A stretch of 64,000 bases of DNA from Typhlomys cinereus (Eukaryota > Chordata > Mammalia > Rodentia > Platacanthomyidae), in NCBI GenBank assembly GCA_023101885.1, contig JALPQD010000224.1, forward strand, positions 2,362,355-2,426,354, in the 5' to 3' direction. How positions within the stretch are numbered: the stretch's first letter is position 1; each line of letters starts with the position of its first letter. Positions 33,795 through 44,900 of the stretch are shown here, one piece after another. Made by a program: the position numbers and the translations under genes. The notes below the pieces were generated by a model. It saw nothing but the letters and a program-made list of their open reading frames with translations. It made no database searches and was not told the origin of the DNA.

Positions 33795-34905
33795 CTCTTT
33801 ATTTTGGCTTCCTGAGCGGGGTCTTGCCCAATAGCCCAGGGTGGCCTGGATCTCTCTGTAGCCCCTGCTGGATCTCTCTCTAGCCCCTGCTGGATCTCTC
33901 TCTAGCCCCTGCTGGATCTCTCTAACCCTGCTGGATCTCTCTGTAGCCCCTGCTGGATCTCTCTGTAGCCCCTGCTGGATCTCTCTGTAGCCCCTGCTGG
34001 ATCTCTCTGTAGCCCCTGCTGGATCTCTCTGTAGCCCCTGCTGGATCTCTGTAGCCCCTGCTGGATCTCTCTAACCCCTGCTGGATCTCTCTGTAGCCCC
34101 TGCTGGATCTCTCTGTAGCCCCTGCTGGATCTCTCTAACCCTGCTGGATCTCTCTGTAGCCCCTGCTGGATCTCTCTAGCCCCTGCTGGATCTCTCTGTA
34201 GCCCCTGCTGGATCTCTCTGTAGCCCCTGCTGGATCTCTCTAACCCTGCTGGATCTCTGTAGCCCCTGCTGGATCTCTCTCTAGCCCCTGCTGGATCTCT
34301 CTCTAGCCCCTGCTGGATCTCTGTAGCCCCTGCTGGATCTCTCTGTAGCCCCTGCTGGATCTCTCTAACCCTGCTGGATCTCTGTAGCCCCTGCTGGATC
34401 TCTCTGTAGCCCCTGCTGGATCTCTCTCTAACCCCTGCTGGATCTCTCTGTAGCTCCTGCTGGATCTCTCTCTAGCCCCTGCTGGATCTCTCTGTAGCCC
34501 CTGCTGGATCTCTCTCTAGCCCCTGCTGGATCTCTCTCTAGCCCCTGCTGGATCTCTCTGTAGCCCTGCTGGATCTCTCTCTAGCCCCTGCTGGATCTCT
34601 CTCTAGCCCCTGCTGGATCTCTCTCTAGCCCCTGCTGGATCTCTCTCTAGCCCCTGCTGGATCTCTCTCTAGCCCCTACTGGATCTCTCTCTAGCCCCTG
34701 CTGGATCTCTCTCTAGCCCCTGCTGGATCTCTCTCTAGCCCCTGCTGGATCTCTCTCTAGCCCCTGCTGGATCTCTCTCTAGCCCCTGCTGGATCTCTCT
34801 CTAGCCCCTGCTGGATCTCTCTCTAGCCCCTGCTGGATCTCTCTCTAGCCCCTGCTGGATCTCTCTAGCCTACCGGCCTCAAGCTTGTTCCAGGGATGAA
34901 GCCTG
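33795..34905 (-). mobile_element. B1 SINE split by an internal minisatellite
   Basis: Left part ggcttcctgagcggggtctt, gcccaatagcccagggtggc and right part cctaccggcctcaagcttgt look like the two halves of a reverse-orientation B1. The array at 33846-34866 lies exactly between them. Its unit (gtagcccctgctggatctct) resembles the internal B1 segment tctgtagccctggctggcct, so the array most likely arose by expansion inside the SINE. Confidence 0.65.
33846..34866 (+). repeat. Minisatellite, about 22-bp unit, about 45-48 copies
   Basis: Units of the form tggatctctctgtagcccctgc. Variants: gtag versus ctag at the same position, a shortened aaccctg form, and single-base changes. The left two thirds mix variants; the right third (about 34575-34866) is almost homogeneous in the ctctctctagcccctg form. 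The + strand is pyrimidine-rich and carries tctctctctag or tctctctgtag in each unit. Confidence 0.95.
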
Positions 34906-35134
34906 TGCAGTCAAGCCCACTACTCACATTTGTTTATTTTCCTTTTTTTTAAAAAAAAATTTAATTGTTGGAGTTCTTTGTAATGGTTGGTTGGTTTTGG
35001 AAAAAGGGGGCCAAGTATCTTTTGATGTGTATATGGATTGTTTATTACAATTTTAAATTAATAATAGTCACATTATTATATATGTATATATAAAATGTCC
35101 AAATTAGTTTTTCCTACATCATTCCACCTTTCTC

Positions 35135-35198
35135 CATTGGGGATCAAACCAAAGGCTAAATAAATGGTGGTACCAACTGAGCTATATCTCCAGCCCCC
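35135..35198 (-). mobile_element. ID-type SINE
   Basis: Reverse copy: attggggatcaaaccaaagg, accaactgagctatatctcc, agcccc. Confidence 0.65.
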
Positions 35199-35224
35199 AC
35201 ACGTTCCATTTTGTTTGCTCCGTT

Positions 35225-35352
35225 TATCTTTCTCATTTGAGAGCGAGAAGAGAACATGGACGTGCATTCCATGATGCCTGGGTAGAGGCTGAAGAACACC
35301 TTTTCTGAGTCGTTCTCTCCTTCCACCATGTGGACTTCAGCATCCTGTCCCA
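35225..35352 (-). mobile_element. B3/B2-type SINE fragment
   Basis: Reverse copy: cattccatgatgcctgggta, gttctctccttccaccatgt, ggacttcagcatcctg. Confidence 0.5.
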
Positions 35353-35435
35353 GTACCATCTACATTTTCATCTAAAAACTTTTGCTTTGTACAGTATGTA
35401 TTTTCATCAACCTATGTTTGTTTTTAATGTGTGTC

Positions 35436-36798
35436 ACTAGCTAGGACCACCCTCTCCAACCTCCACACAGGATTAAACCCAAAGCTTCTTCATGCCAGGC
35501 ACCCGCAGCCGCATTCCTTTGTTCATGTGGATAATCTGTTGTCACGTTTATTAATGTCTCCCCCGCCCTACTGCGCTCACGTGGGTTTTCATTGATGCGT
35601 GTGCCAGTTTCCTCTTTCACGAGCTGCTTGTGCTTTCCTGAGTCACACCACGCTGCTGGGTTAGGCAGGCTTTGCAGCGGCCTTGGCAGCTCGCCATGCC
35701 GCACGTCTTCACCTTGTTCTTCATGACACATCTCTTGGCTCCTCTCTGTGGCCGGCCCTTCTATCTGTGTGCGCAGGAGCCGGCTGGTTGAGTTTATAAG
35801 AAGCCACGCTGAACCTGGGCGGACATCTATTGGGTCTGACTTGTGTGGCTCTGGGAAGGAACCCTACTTCCAGAGCTTGTCAGCAGGTGGCAGCCATCTA
35901 ATTAAGGTCTGCATGCTGGTGGCTTCAAGGGGGCGGGATCATTTCCTGTGACCGTGAAAACTTTGGTGTTGTGATGGCATTTGGTGTGAGCTGGTGCGCC
36001 CAGTCCAAGCCCTGGCGTGGCGTCCAGAGAGAAGTGGGAGAAGGCAGTGGGGGCAAGGTACAAGGGCACACCTGGGACCTTGCACAGAGCTGCGCTGGGT
36101 ATTTGGAGTTTATTGGAGTACAAAGGGGAGACGCAAAGGAGTGATGTACTGGCATTAAAGTTAAAGGGCCTGTTGCGTGATCCACCGCACCGACTGCAAG
36201 GAGGCTGGAAAGGGATCCCTCAGGGATTGGGGCTGGTGACCAGTCCAGGCAAGAAACTCGGGGAGATGGAGGTGTACTGGTGGAGTCATGAGTAGCAACC
36301 CCATATTACATGGAGAGGTGGAGGGACGAGGCGGATGGAGTGGAGGAAGTTGTCACTCATTAGATGGCGCCTCTGCCTGGAGAAGGCCACTCGGGCTTGC
36401 TTGCAGGAGGGACTGGGGGGGGGAGAAAGGTGCTGGGCTGCAGGTGTCCTCTGAGGTGTGTCCAGAGGGTGGCTGTGCGGCAGTGAGCCACACAGTCGGG
36501 TCTGAACAGTTGTCAGTGTGTAGACTTGGCAAGTAAGTCCTCGACCACATCACCAAGTAATGGAGAGGGCATGAAGACTGGGGATGCTGACAGCTGGGAA
36601 GTGAGGCGCTGAGGCATGGCACACCCCCTTTCCCAGATACTGTCCCTCCTGGGATGATTTGGCAGCCTTGATTTGTACAGCCTTAATTAGATGACTTTCT
36701 GGAACCTTGTTGCTTTTTGTTGCTCTTGTTAATCGAAGAGTGGCTGGTTAGCACTGTTGCACAGAAAGGTCGCTTATGCCTGTCTCATCTTCAGCAAG
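35436..36798 (+). other. CDYL intron 1, mostly unique
   Basis: No gene seen. The first 70 bases (accaccctctccaacctcca, ccaggcaccc) may be a worn ID element. The rest is unrecognised, moderately GC-rich intron. Confidence 0.4.
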
Positions 36799-37091
36799 CT
36801 TTTAAAATTACCTTGGGGGGCTGGAAAGATGGCTCAGGGGTTAAGCCTCTGCCTTGTAGGCGGAGGGTGCTGGGTTCGGATCCTAGACCCCACAGATAGA
36901 CTCCGGGAGGAAGCAGGGAAAGGGGGGGCGGCCTCCGCTTCTGCTCCTGGTGGGTGGAGCCTGTGAATCCCGGGGCAGAGTAAACAAGGAGGAGGTGGAG
37001 GCGTCCATGGTGGTTCCGGAATTCGCCCATGGTTCTACACACGCATGCACACGCACATACACATGCGCGCGCACACACGTACAATTGAATA

Positions 37092-37132
<41 letters not shown>

Positions 37133-37148
37133 CCTTAAAGTTACTTGG
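36799..37148 (+). mobile_element. tRNA-derived SINE, younger subfamily
   Basis: Head ggggctggaaagatggctca at about 36818, B box gggttcggatcc, body with ggagcctgtgaatcccgggg, CA-rich part, caattgaataaata, then (AAT)n. An imperfect flanking repeat (ttaaaattaccttgg / cttaaagttacttgg) is the likely target-site duplication and is included. Confidence 0.85.
37089..37130 (+). repeat. (AAT)n microsatellite
   Basis: About 13 AAT units forming the SINE tail. Confidence 0.9.
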
Positions 37149-37805
37149 AAGTGTAGAGATGCTTTCAGATTTACATGTAGACTGTCTCACATACTCTTAC
37201 CTCTCATTTGTTTTGGCAGTGTCAAATGTCAGTTGCAACTAGCATCCCAGTTTTATTTCTACTTCTAAAAGGGAAATAAGTAAACGGATAGTTGGTAGGA
37301 TCTCTTTGTAATCTGAAATTATTACTTCTACTTTTAAATTATGGTAATTGAATTGAATTGAATGTTTTTCTGCATTTTGAGAAATATTTTGTGTGGCTCC
37401 TGTTAATTTTTTTAGTTTTTTTTTTTTTTTTCATATCCACGAATATTGTCTAACATGTAAGGATGCAGATGTGGTCCCTGCTGTCGGGAACTTACAATTT
37501 CATTTGAGGTTTTTGATTGCTGTATCTTCTCAGCAAAACCACCCTGAATTTCTGTGTTTTCTTCCCGGTCATTATAACAGCCGCAGGAAAGGTATGGATT
37601 TTTTTTTTGTTACTATTGTGTTGTTGTTGGGTTTTTTTTTCTAGATTTTGCTTTTTTTCAGGTGTGATCCTGCCTGTCAGTCATCCGAGCATCTCTTTTG
37701 GTTTGTTGTAGGAAAGGGAAATGATTTGATTCTATCCTTCCCTTTGTTGAACACAGGGTTTCCATGTGTTTCATCCCCAGTCCTAGAACATTTGCAGTTA
37801 TTTGG
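37149..37805 (+). other. CDYL intron 1, unique sequence
   Basis: No feature seen beyond short T-runs. Confidence 0.4.
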
Positions 37806-37952
37806 GGAGGACATGAGGGCGTGTGGGGTATGCAGTGCTGCGCAGGTGGACGTGAGAGGACAGCTTTCAAAAGTCAGTTCTTTTCTTCCACCATGTGAGT
37901 TTTCAGACACTGAACTCAGGTTTGCGGGCAGACAATTCTTTTCACCAGCCCA
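37806..37952 (-). mobile_element. B3/B2-type SINE
   Basis: Reverse copy: gagaggacagctttcaaaag, cttccaccatgtgagttttc, ttcttttcaccagccca. Confidence 0.7.
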
Positions 37953-38139
37953 ACATTTACATTTCTGAGGGAAATTTTTCTCTTCAAATTCAAATTGAAT
38001 TGCAGGATACGCAGGAAATAGCCTTTATGAGTTTTTAAAACTTCACAGAGGTTATTTTGAGTGATTTCTATGAAGATTTTATTTGGGAATTAGATTTTGC
38101 ATTTGTTTATTTTGTCAGATATATGAGTAAATGTTGAGA

Positions 38140-38445
38140 TAGTTGTTAGTAATTATCAGCTTGACAGGATATAGAATCACCTAGGAGACAAGCTTGAACA
38201 CACCTATAAAGGAGTTTATAAACCAGATCAGTTGTAGTGGAAGACCCACCCTGCCTCTGGCCAGTTCCACTCCATGGGCGAGGGTCCCTGGATGATGCGC
38301 TTCTCAACTGACCAGCTGCCCTCACGCTGCCTGCATGTTTTCCCCACCGCTGTGATAGACTGTATTCACTGGAACTTGGAACCAAAATAAACCCTCCTTT
38401 AAGTTGCCTTCGTCAAGTGTTGTGTCACGACAACAAGAAAAGTAA
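38140..38445 (+). mobile_element. Rodent dispersed repeat (URR1-like?), best copy
   Basis: attatcagcttgacaggata, tagaatcacctaggagacaa, gaagacccaccctgcctctg, ccaaaataaaccctccttta, gttgtgtcacgacaacaaga. This is the least decayed copy here and fixes the landmark order used for the others. Confidence 0.65.
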
Positions 38446-38594
38446 CACATACATCAGGCTTATTTTCTTTACCATTGTTGATTACATACTTCATGGTTTT
38501 TCTTGCAGGAGTCGTTAATGGGATGACAAAGTCGAGCTAATGTCCTCAATTCCACGTGCATTTTGCCTATACTGAGTCTGTACTTTCCATGTAA

Positions 38595-38632
38595 TCATAT
38601 TCTTTTTCTTTTTAATTTTTTTTATTTATTCA

Positions 38633-38668
<36 letters not shown>

Positions 38669-38862
38669 ACCACAGGCGAATTTGGGAACCACCATGGACT
38701 GCCTCCTCCTTGTTTACTCTGCCCCGGGATTCACAGGCTCCACCCTACCAGGACCAGAAGCGCAGGCCGCTCCCGCTTCCGCCCAGGGTCTATACGTGGG
38801 ATCTGGGATCCGAACTCAGGACCTTCCGTCTGCAAGGCAGAGGCTTAACCCCTCATATTCTT
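38595..38862 (-). mobile_element. tRNA-derived SINE with perfect 10-bp target-site duplication
   Basis: Element at 38605-38852 flanked by TCATATTCTT at 38595-38604 and 38853-38862. Reverse orientation with a (TG)n run at about 38635-38664. The head stops at gcttaacccc, so the 5' end is truncated by about 20 bases. Confidence 0.92.
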
Positions 38863-38865
38863 GAT

Positions 38866-38961
38866 TGTACTTTGTTCCACCACGTGGGCTTCTGGGGATA
38901 GAACTCAGGTCATCAAGTTTGTGAGCGTATGCTTTACCCATTGAGCTATCTTGTGGACCCT
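38866..38961 (-). mobile_element. B3/B2-type SINE fragment
   Basis: Reverse copy: ttccaccacgtgggcttctg, gatagaactcaggtcatcaa, ttgagctatcttgtggaccc. Confidence 0.7.
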
Positions 38962-40144
38962 CTATTTACTTTTTTTTTCTATTTTTCCTTTTCTAGTATG
39001 TCTGTGCCAAGTAGTCTTAAATATTTGGTGGTCATACACTTTTTCTTCCTGTGTATTTTTTTAACCTTTTTTTTTTTTTAGGCAAGGATGAATGTGAAAA
39101 ATGGGGTAAGCCAGATTTCCTGATTGTTGCTTAAAAATGACAAGCACCTTGCAGTCACGATAGAAAAACCTTGAATGTGGCTTCTTTTCAGGAATCAGTG
39201 TTTATTATCATAAGGGAAATATTTCCTAGCATTTCCTGTTATCAGTCTTCTTTGCATACTTTTTTTTCTTTTGGAAATTTTTTCCTTTACCCAGGCTTGA
39301 CCTCGCGGCCTTATACATTAGATGTAAGAAGTGCCTTGCCTCTGACCAGAACCCAGCTTTCTTTTGTGTGAGAGGTATTTCTATACTGTGTCGTTTGCTG
39401 TTAGGGAAGATACAGCTTTCGGTTCTTTAATTCTGCTTGGCTGTTACTCCAGAATAATCCAACTGCTACGTGCATGTGTCTTTACTTGCGCTAATCCAGA
39501 GTTTTATATTCTCCTTAATGTACTAGAAATGGGGTATGTGTTATCTGTCTTTCTAGAAGACACAGCAAAGAAATTTTCTCATTATTCTTCATGGACAGCC
39601 TCTCTTTGGCATAATGGATTCTGGAACAACTTTACCATCTAGTCCTAAGCTGGTCTCACTCTGGCTATTGAAGCAAGGTCCTGGTAGCTGCCTCCCAAGT
39701 CCTGGGATTACTAGCAGTGCCACTACTACCAGTTTTTGTTTAATTTATTCTTAAAAGATATATTTGGTATATTATTTGTATGTGAGATTAAATTTCCCAA
39801 TATTGCATTTGAGAGCTTGTTGGTTTTTCTTCTTTGAACAACATTTCTTTCCTGAGATTTAATTCAGATACAAATATGCTTCTTCTCAAGTATACAGTTG
39901 ACTTAGTTTTCCATGAGTCTAAAGTGTGATTTCAAGACATTTTACCACCTAAGAAGAAACTTTGTATCCATTAGCCGTCAGCTCTATTCTTGCCCTGACT
40001 GTAATAAGGCTGTGTTCTACACTTTCTGTCTGTCCGCAATACATGTATCTCTTCTCTTGCAGTACCCTGCATATCTCCTCTGGCCTCTTCACCTACCACA
40101 CAGTTTTTATTTTTTAACATTGTTTTTAAATATTTTAGTTTCGG
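38962..40144 (+). other. CDYL intron 1, mostly unique
   Basis: No gene seen. A worn reverse B1 (agcaaggtcctggtagctgc, caagtcctgggattactagc) lies at about 39645-39735. Confidence 0.45.
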
Positions 40145-40396
40145 GGGGTGTGTGTCTGTGTGTGCATCTCAGAGGGCACTGTGTGTCCCTGTGGAGGACC
40201 AAGGGTGACTTCTAGAATCATCTTGGATTGCTTCTACCTCTTTTTGGCTTTGTTTGGAATTTCCCAGGCTTTGCACACCTGGGCTAGAAGTACAGGCTGC
40301 TGCCATTTCCACCTGGTGTTTTTACTGAGACCTGTGATCTGAACTTGGGACTTTCTGCTTGGGAGGCAGAGTCTTAACCCCATCTTTCCAGCCCCA
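40145..40396 (-). mobile_element. tRNA-derived SINE, older subfamily
   Basis: Reverse copy: ctcagagggcactgtgtgtc, cctgtggaggaccaagggtg, head ccatctttccagcccc at right. Confidence 0.8.
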
Positions 40397-40990
40397 TTAA
40401 TGGCTTTTTCACTGGTTTTAAACGCATGAGTTTACAGGATTTTTTTAGCCAGTGATAACTTCTGCCCCTTTATTTTTTGCAAGTCACTTGAGTTTCTGTA
40501 GTTGTGTAGTTTACTATAGTGGGTCTAACTGGTCACGAGGACCTTGTGAGTTGCACATATGGTCTGAGGATTGTTCCCTTAATCCATGTCAGTACCTTGG
40601 GGTCGGTATTCAGCATGGGTCACTTCTTTTCATTGATTTATGTCAGTGAAAGCTGGCTGGCCTCATACAAGCAGTTGAGGAGTGTTTCTCTGAGAATGGT
40701 TGTGTAAATTGGTTTTGATCCTTCTATTAATGTTCACTAGAATGTAATAAAACCATATGAGCTGAAAGTGTCTTTGTGATTGATTTTTAGATTGTGACTC
40801 CATTGCTTGTAAATAAACATAAGGTTGTGCAGACTTTTATCTTCTAGAATCAGTTTGGGTATAAGTTATCTTTAAAGGCGTTTACGTCATTTAAAATGTT
40901 GTTTACTGACAATTGTTTCCATTTTTTATTATTTATATTTACTTTTGGCTTTTTTTATTTCTTAAGGTGGAAGTTTATCACCAACCGAAT
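40397..40990 (+). other. CDYL intron 1, unique sequence
   Basis: No feature recognised. AT-rich near the L1 insertion point. Confidence 0.4.
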
Positions 40991-41006
40991 ACTTTTTTTT
41001 TTTTTT

Positions 41007-41963
41007 ATTAAAAATTTAATTATACATTTTAAAATTTTTTACCAGTTCCCTCCCTCCCCCCTCCCCTTCCCCCAGTGTCTCCCCCCCAATTCCCAGAGAG
41101 TCCTTTATTGTGTGCGCCTAACTCTCCACTGGGTCCTCCTCTCCGATGACATATAAGGACCCAGTGGCATTTCCATAAGCCCTTTCTCTTGTTCCCCTTA
41201 AGCATAAGATCACTACTATGGCTGTCAATCCCTTGCCTCCAGGGGTCTCGGTGCCCTTAACAGATGCTAGACTTTATGAGGGCAACAGTGCGCTGGACAT
41301 TGCGCAGGGCATGCAAAGTTCCATTATGATTGCTTTGGCCCCAACTATTGTTGAGAATCTTGCAAATCGTTGCTCCTCCCATCCTTTTGCTCTTACAATC
41401 TTACCGCCCCCTCTTCCGCAAATGTCCCTGAGCTCCAGGATGGGGAGAGATTAGGCTGTCCTAGTTCTATGTGATTGATATAGAGTCTCTGAAGTTCTGG
41501 ATTGTGGTTTGTTGATTTTCTTTTGCAGTTTTGCTGCTCCTGCAATTCCCTTCACTCCATTCTGCTGGGCACTGTATGTCACCCCCTGGCCAGAGACAAA
41601 AAGCTGTTAAACTGGAGTCTTGTTGTAATAGCACATTCAAGGGTAGATGTAATAAGAGTAGGAAACCTCACTGAGGGAGGGGTCCATCACCCATTTGCAA
41701 AATGATTACTTTTTATCTGCTAGACTATATGCCCTCCCCTTCTGGTGAGATCAGGAAAGAACGTCTGTGAACTTAACCAGGTTTCTCATTACTTACTTGC
41801 AGACCTTGATGGAGGCCTATTTTCTCTGCTGTAACATGGTCTCCTCTCTCCTTGTTTCTGGTGTGGCCCTCCTAACCCATCTCTCTTGTTCATAATCCTT
41901 GCAATTACTGTGTTACATAGGTTTACTTTTGAGTGTCCCAATGTGGGCTGGGCGAGTTTGGTA
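41007..41963 (-). other. L1 3' UTR
   Basis: Non-coding tail of the full-length L1, matching 12-1041 and the third copy. The G-rich (minus-strand) tract is shorter here (about 41045-41095) than in the other two copies, a subfamily difference. Confidence 0.8.
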
Positions 41964-44900
41964 CTAGGAGCCACCTATTAGGGAGTACATACGGCGCTTA
42001 ATTTTCTGGGTTTGGGATACTTCACTTAATATAATTCTTTCTAATGACATCCATTTCCCAGCAAATTCCAGTAATTCATCATTTTTGATGGCTGAGTAGT
42101 ACTCCATTGTATAGATGTACCACAGTTTCCTTATCCACTCGTCAACTGTTGGACATTTGGGTTGATTCCATGTCTTTGCTATTGTAAACAGTGCTGCTAT
42201 GAACATGGTCGAGCTTGTGCTATCGAGGCGAACCTCTGCTGCTTGGGGGGTTATTCCCAAAAGTGGGATAGCAGGGTCATATGGCATTTCAATATTTAAT
42301 TTCTTTAAGAATCTCCAGACGGCTCGCCAGAGTGGCTGTATGAGCCTGCATTCCCACCAACAATGTAGGAGAGTTCCCCTCTCCCCACATCCTCTCCAGC
42401 ATTTGTCGTTGTTTGTACTGTGGATTTTTGCCATCCTGACCGGGGTGAGATGATATCTCAGGGAAGTTTTGATTTGCATTTCCCTGATGGCGAAGGAAGT
42501 GGAGCATTTTTTAAGATAATTGTTAGACATTTTAATTTCATCCCTGGTAAAGTTTCTTTGAAGTTCCAGGGCCCATTTTTTAATTGGGCCAGTGTTTTCC
42601 TTGGAGTTTAATTTTCTAAGTTCTTTGTGCACTCTGGACAGTAGAGCTCTGTCAGATATGTGGTAGTGAAGATTTTCTCCCATTCTGTGGGTTGCCTTTG
42701 AGCTCGTGTGACAATCTCTTTATCTGAACAGAAGCTCTTTAATTTCACAAGATCCCAACTGTTGAGAGTTGGTAGCAGTGACTGTGCCATTGGATGTCTG
42801 TTTAGGAAGTGTTGGCCTAGCCCAATCAGCTCGAGGGAGTTCCCTATCCTTTCAACTATGGCTTTTAAAGTCTCTGGCCTGATATCAAGGTCCTTGATCC
42901 ATTTGGAATTAAGTCTTGTACATGGTGACAAGTACGGGTCCAGCTTTAATCTTCTGCATGTGGAGATCCAGTTTTGCCAGCACCATTTGTTGAAGATGCT
43001 GTTCTTTTTCCATTGGATTCTTTGGGCCCCTTTGTCAAAGACCAAATGGCTGTAACTTTGTGGGCTTATATCTGGGTCTTCAATCCTTATCCATTGATCT
43101 GTGTGTCTATTTTGGAGCCAGTACCAGGCTGTCTTTATAACTATGGATTTGTAGTATAGACTTAGGTTTGGTATGGTAATACCTCCAGCTGTGTTTTTGT
43201 TACTCAGGATTGTTTTTGCTATCCTGGGTCTTTTGTGCCTCCATATGAACTTTGAGATTGTTTGGTCAACTTCTTTGAAGAATTGCTTTGGGATTTTGAT
43301 TGGTATAGCATTGAATCTGTATATTGCCTTTGGTAGGATGGTCATTTTTACAATGTTGATTCTGCCAATCCAGGAACAAGGGAGGTCTTTCCACCTTCTG
43401 GTGTCTTCTGCAATTTCTTTCTTTAGGGTTTTAAAGTTTTCATTGTAAAGGTCTTTTACCTCCTTAGTTAGATTTATACCAAGGTATTTCATTTTTTTAG
43501 GGGTTATAGTAAATGGCATGGTTTCTCTCAAGGCTTTTTCACTTCTTTCATTCTGGGCATATAGGAAGGCCTCTGATTTTTGCACATTTATTTTGTATCC
43601 TGCCACCCTGCTGAACTTCTCAATTAGTTCCAGGAGCTTCCTGGTGGAGTTTTTGGGATCACTCAGGTATAACATCATGTCATCTGCAAATAGAGATAGC
43701 TTGACTTCTTCCTTGCCAATTTGAATCCCTCTTATGTCCCTTTCTTGTCTTATGGCTTCAGCTAAGACTTCAAGTACAATATTGAATAGAAGTGGTGAGA
43801 GTGGACAGCCTTGTCTTGTTCCTGATCGAAGTGGGAATGCTTCCAATTGTTCCCCATTGAGCATAATCCTTGCTGTGGGCTTGTTGTATACAGCTTTTAT
43901 TATATTGATAAAGGTTCCTTCCATTCCTACTGTCTCTAGCGTTTTGATCATAAAAGGCTGTTGGATCTTGTCAAAAGCTTTTTCTGCATCTATCGAGAGT
44001 ATCATGTGGTCTTGGACTTTGGACTGGTTTACATGATGAATTACATTTATTGATTTGCGTATGTTGAACCAACCTTGTGTGCCGGGGATGAAGCCTACTT
44101 GGTCCCCATGAATGATCTTTTTAATATGTTTTTGAATCCGATTTGCTAAGACTTTGTTGAGAATCTTTGCATCTGTGTTCATCAGGGAGATCGGCCTATA
44201 GTTTTCTTTTTTAAGTGAATCTTTATTAGGTTTTGGGATTAAAACGATATTAGCTTCATAGAAGGAATTTGGTAGTGTTCCTTCTTTTGCTATTTGATGG
44301 AACAGTTTAAGGAGTATTGGTGTTATTAACTCCTTAAATGTCTTGTAGAACTCTGTGCTGAATCCATCTGGTCCAGGACATTTTTTGGTGGGAAGATTCG
44401 AGATTACTTCCTCAATTTCCTTATATGTTATAGGACTATTTAAGTAATTCACAACTTCCTGATTCAATTTAGGTAAGTTGTGTTTACTTAGAAATTCATC
44501 CATCTCTTTTGTGTTGTCAAACTTCACAGAGTATAAGTTTTTGAAATATGATGTTATAATTCTCTGGATTTCTTGGGTATCCGTAGTGATAACTCCATGT
44601 TCATTTCTAATTTTGTTAATTTGGGTTTTCTCTCTCTTGCTTTTGGTTAGTTTAGCTAGGGGTGTATCAATCTTGTTGATTTTTTCAAAGAACCAGCTTT
44701 TTGATTGGTTGATTTTTTCTATCATTTTCTTAGTCTCGATTTCAGATATTTCTCCCCTTATTTTGCTAATCTCTTCTCTTCTACTGCTTTTGGGATCAGA
44801 TTGCTCTAGTTTCTCTAAAGCTTTAAGCTGCATTGTTAAGTTGTTTATTTCTGATGTTTCCATTTTTTTGACGTGGGCATTAAGAGCTATGAACTTACCT

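Noticed and set aside
33846..34866. Possible CRISPR array (regularly spaced about 22-bp repeats)
   Set aside because: Units are directly adjacent with no unique spacers, in mammalian DNA, within a B1 SINE. It is a minisatellite.
40941..41006. 3' transduction at the 40993 L1 (second T-run at about 40950 followed by 40 bases, then the poly(A) T-run)
   Set aside because: No matching target-site duplication on the right side supports the outer boundary, and T-runs are common in this AT-rich flank.
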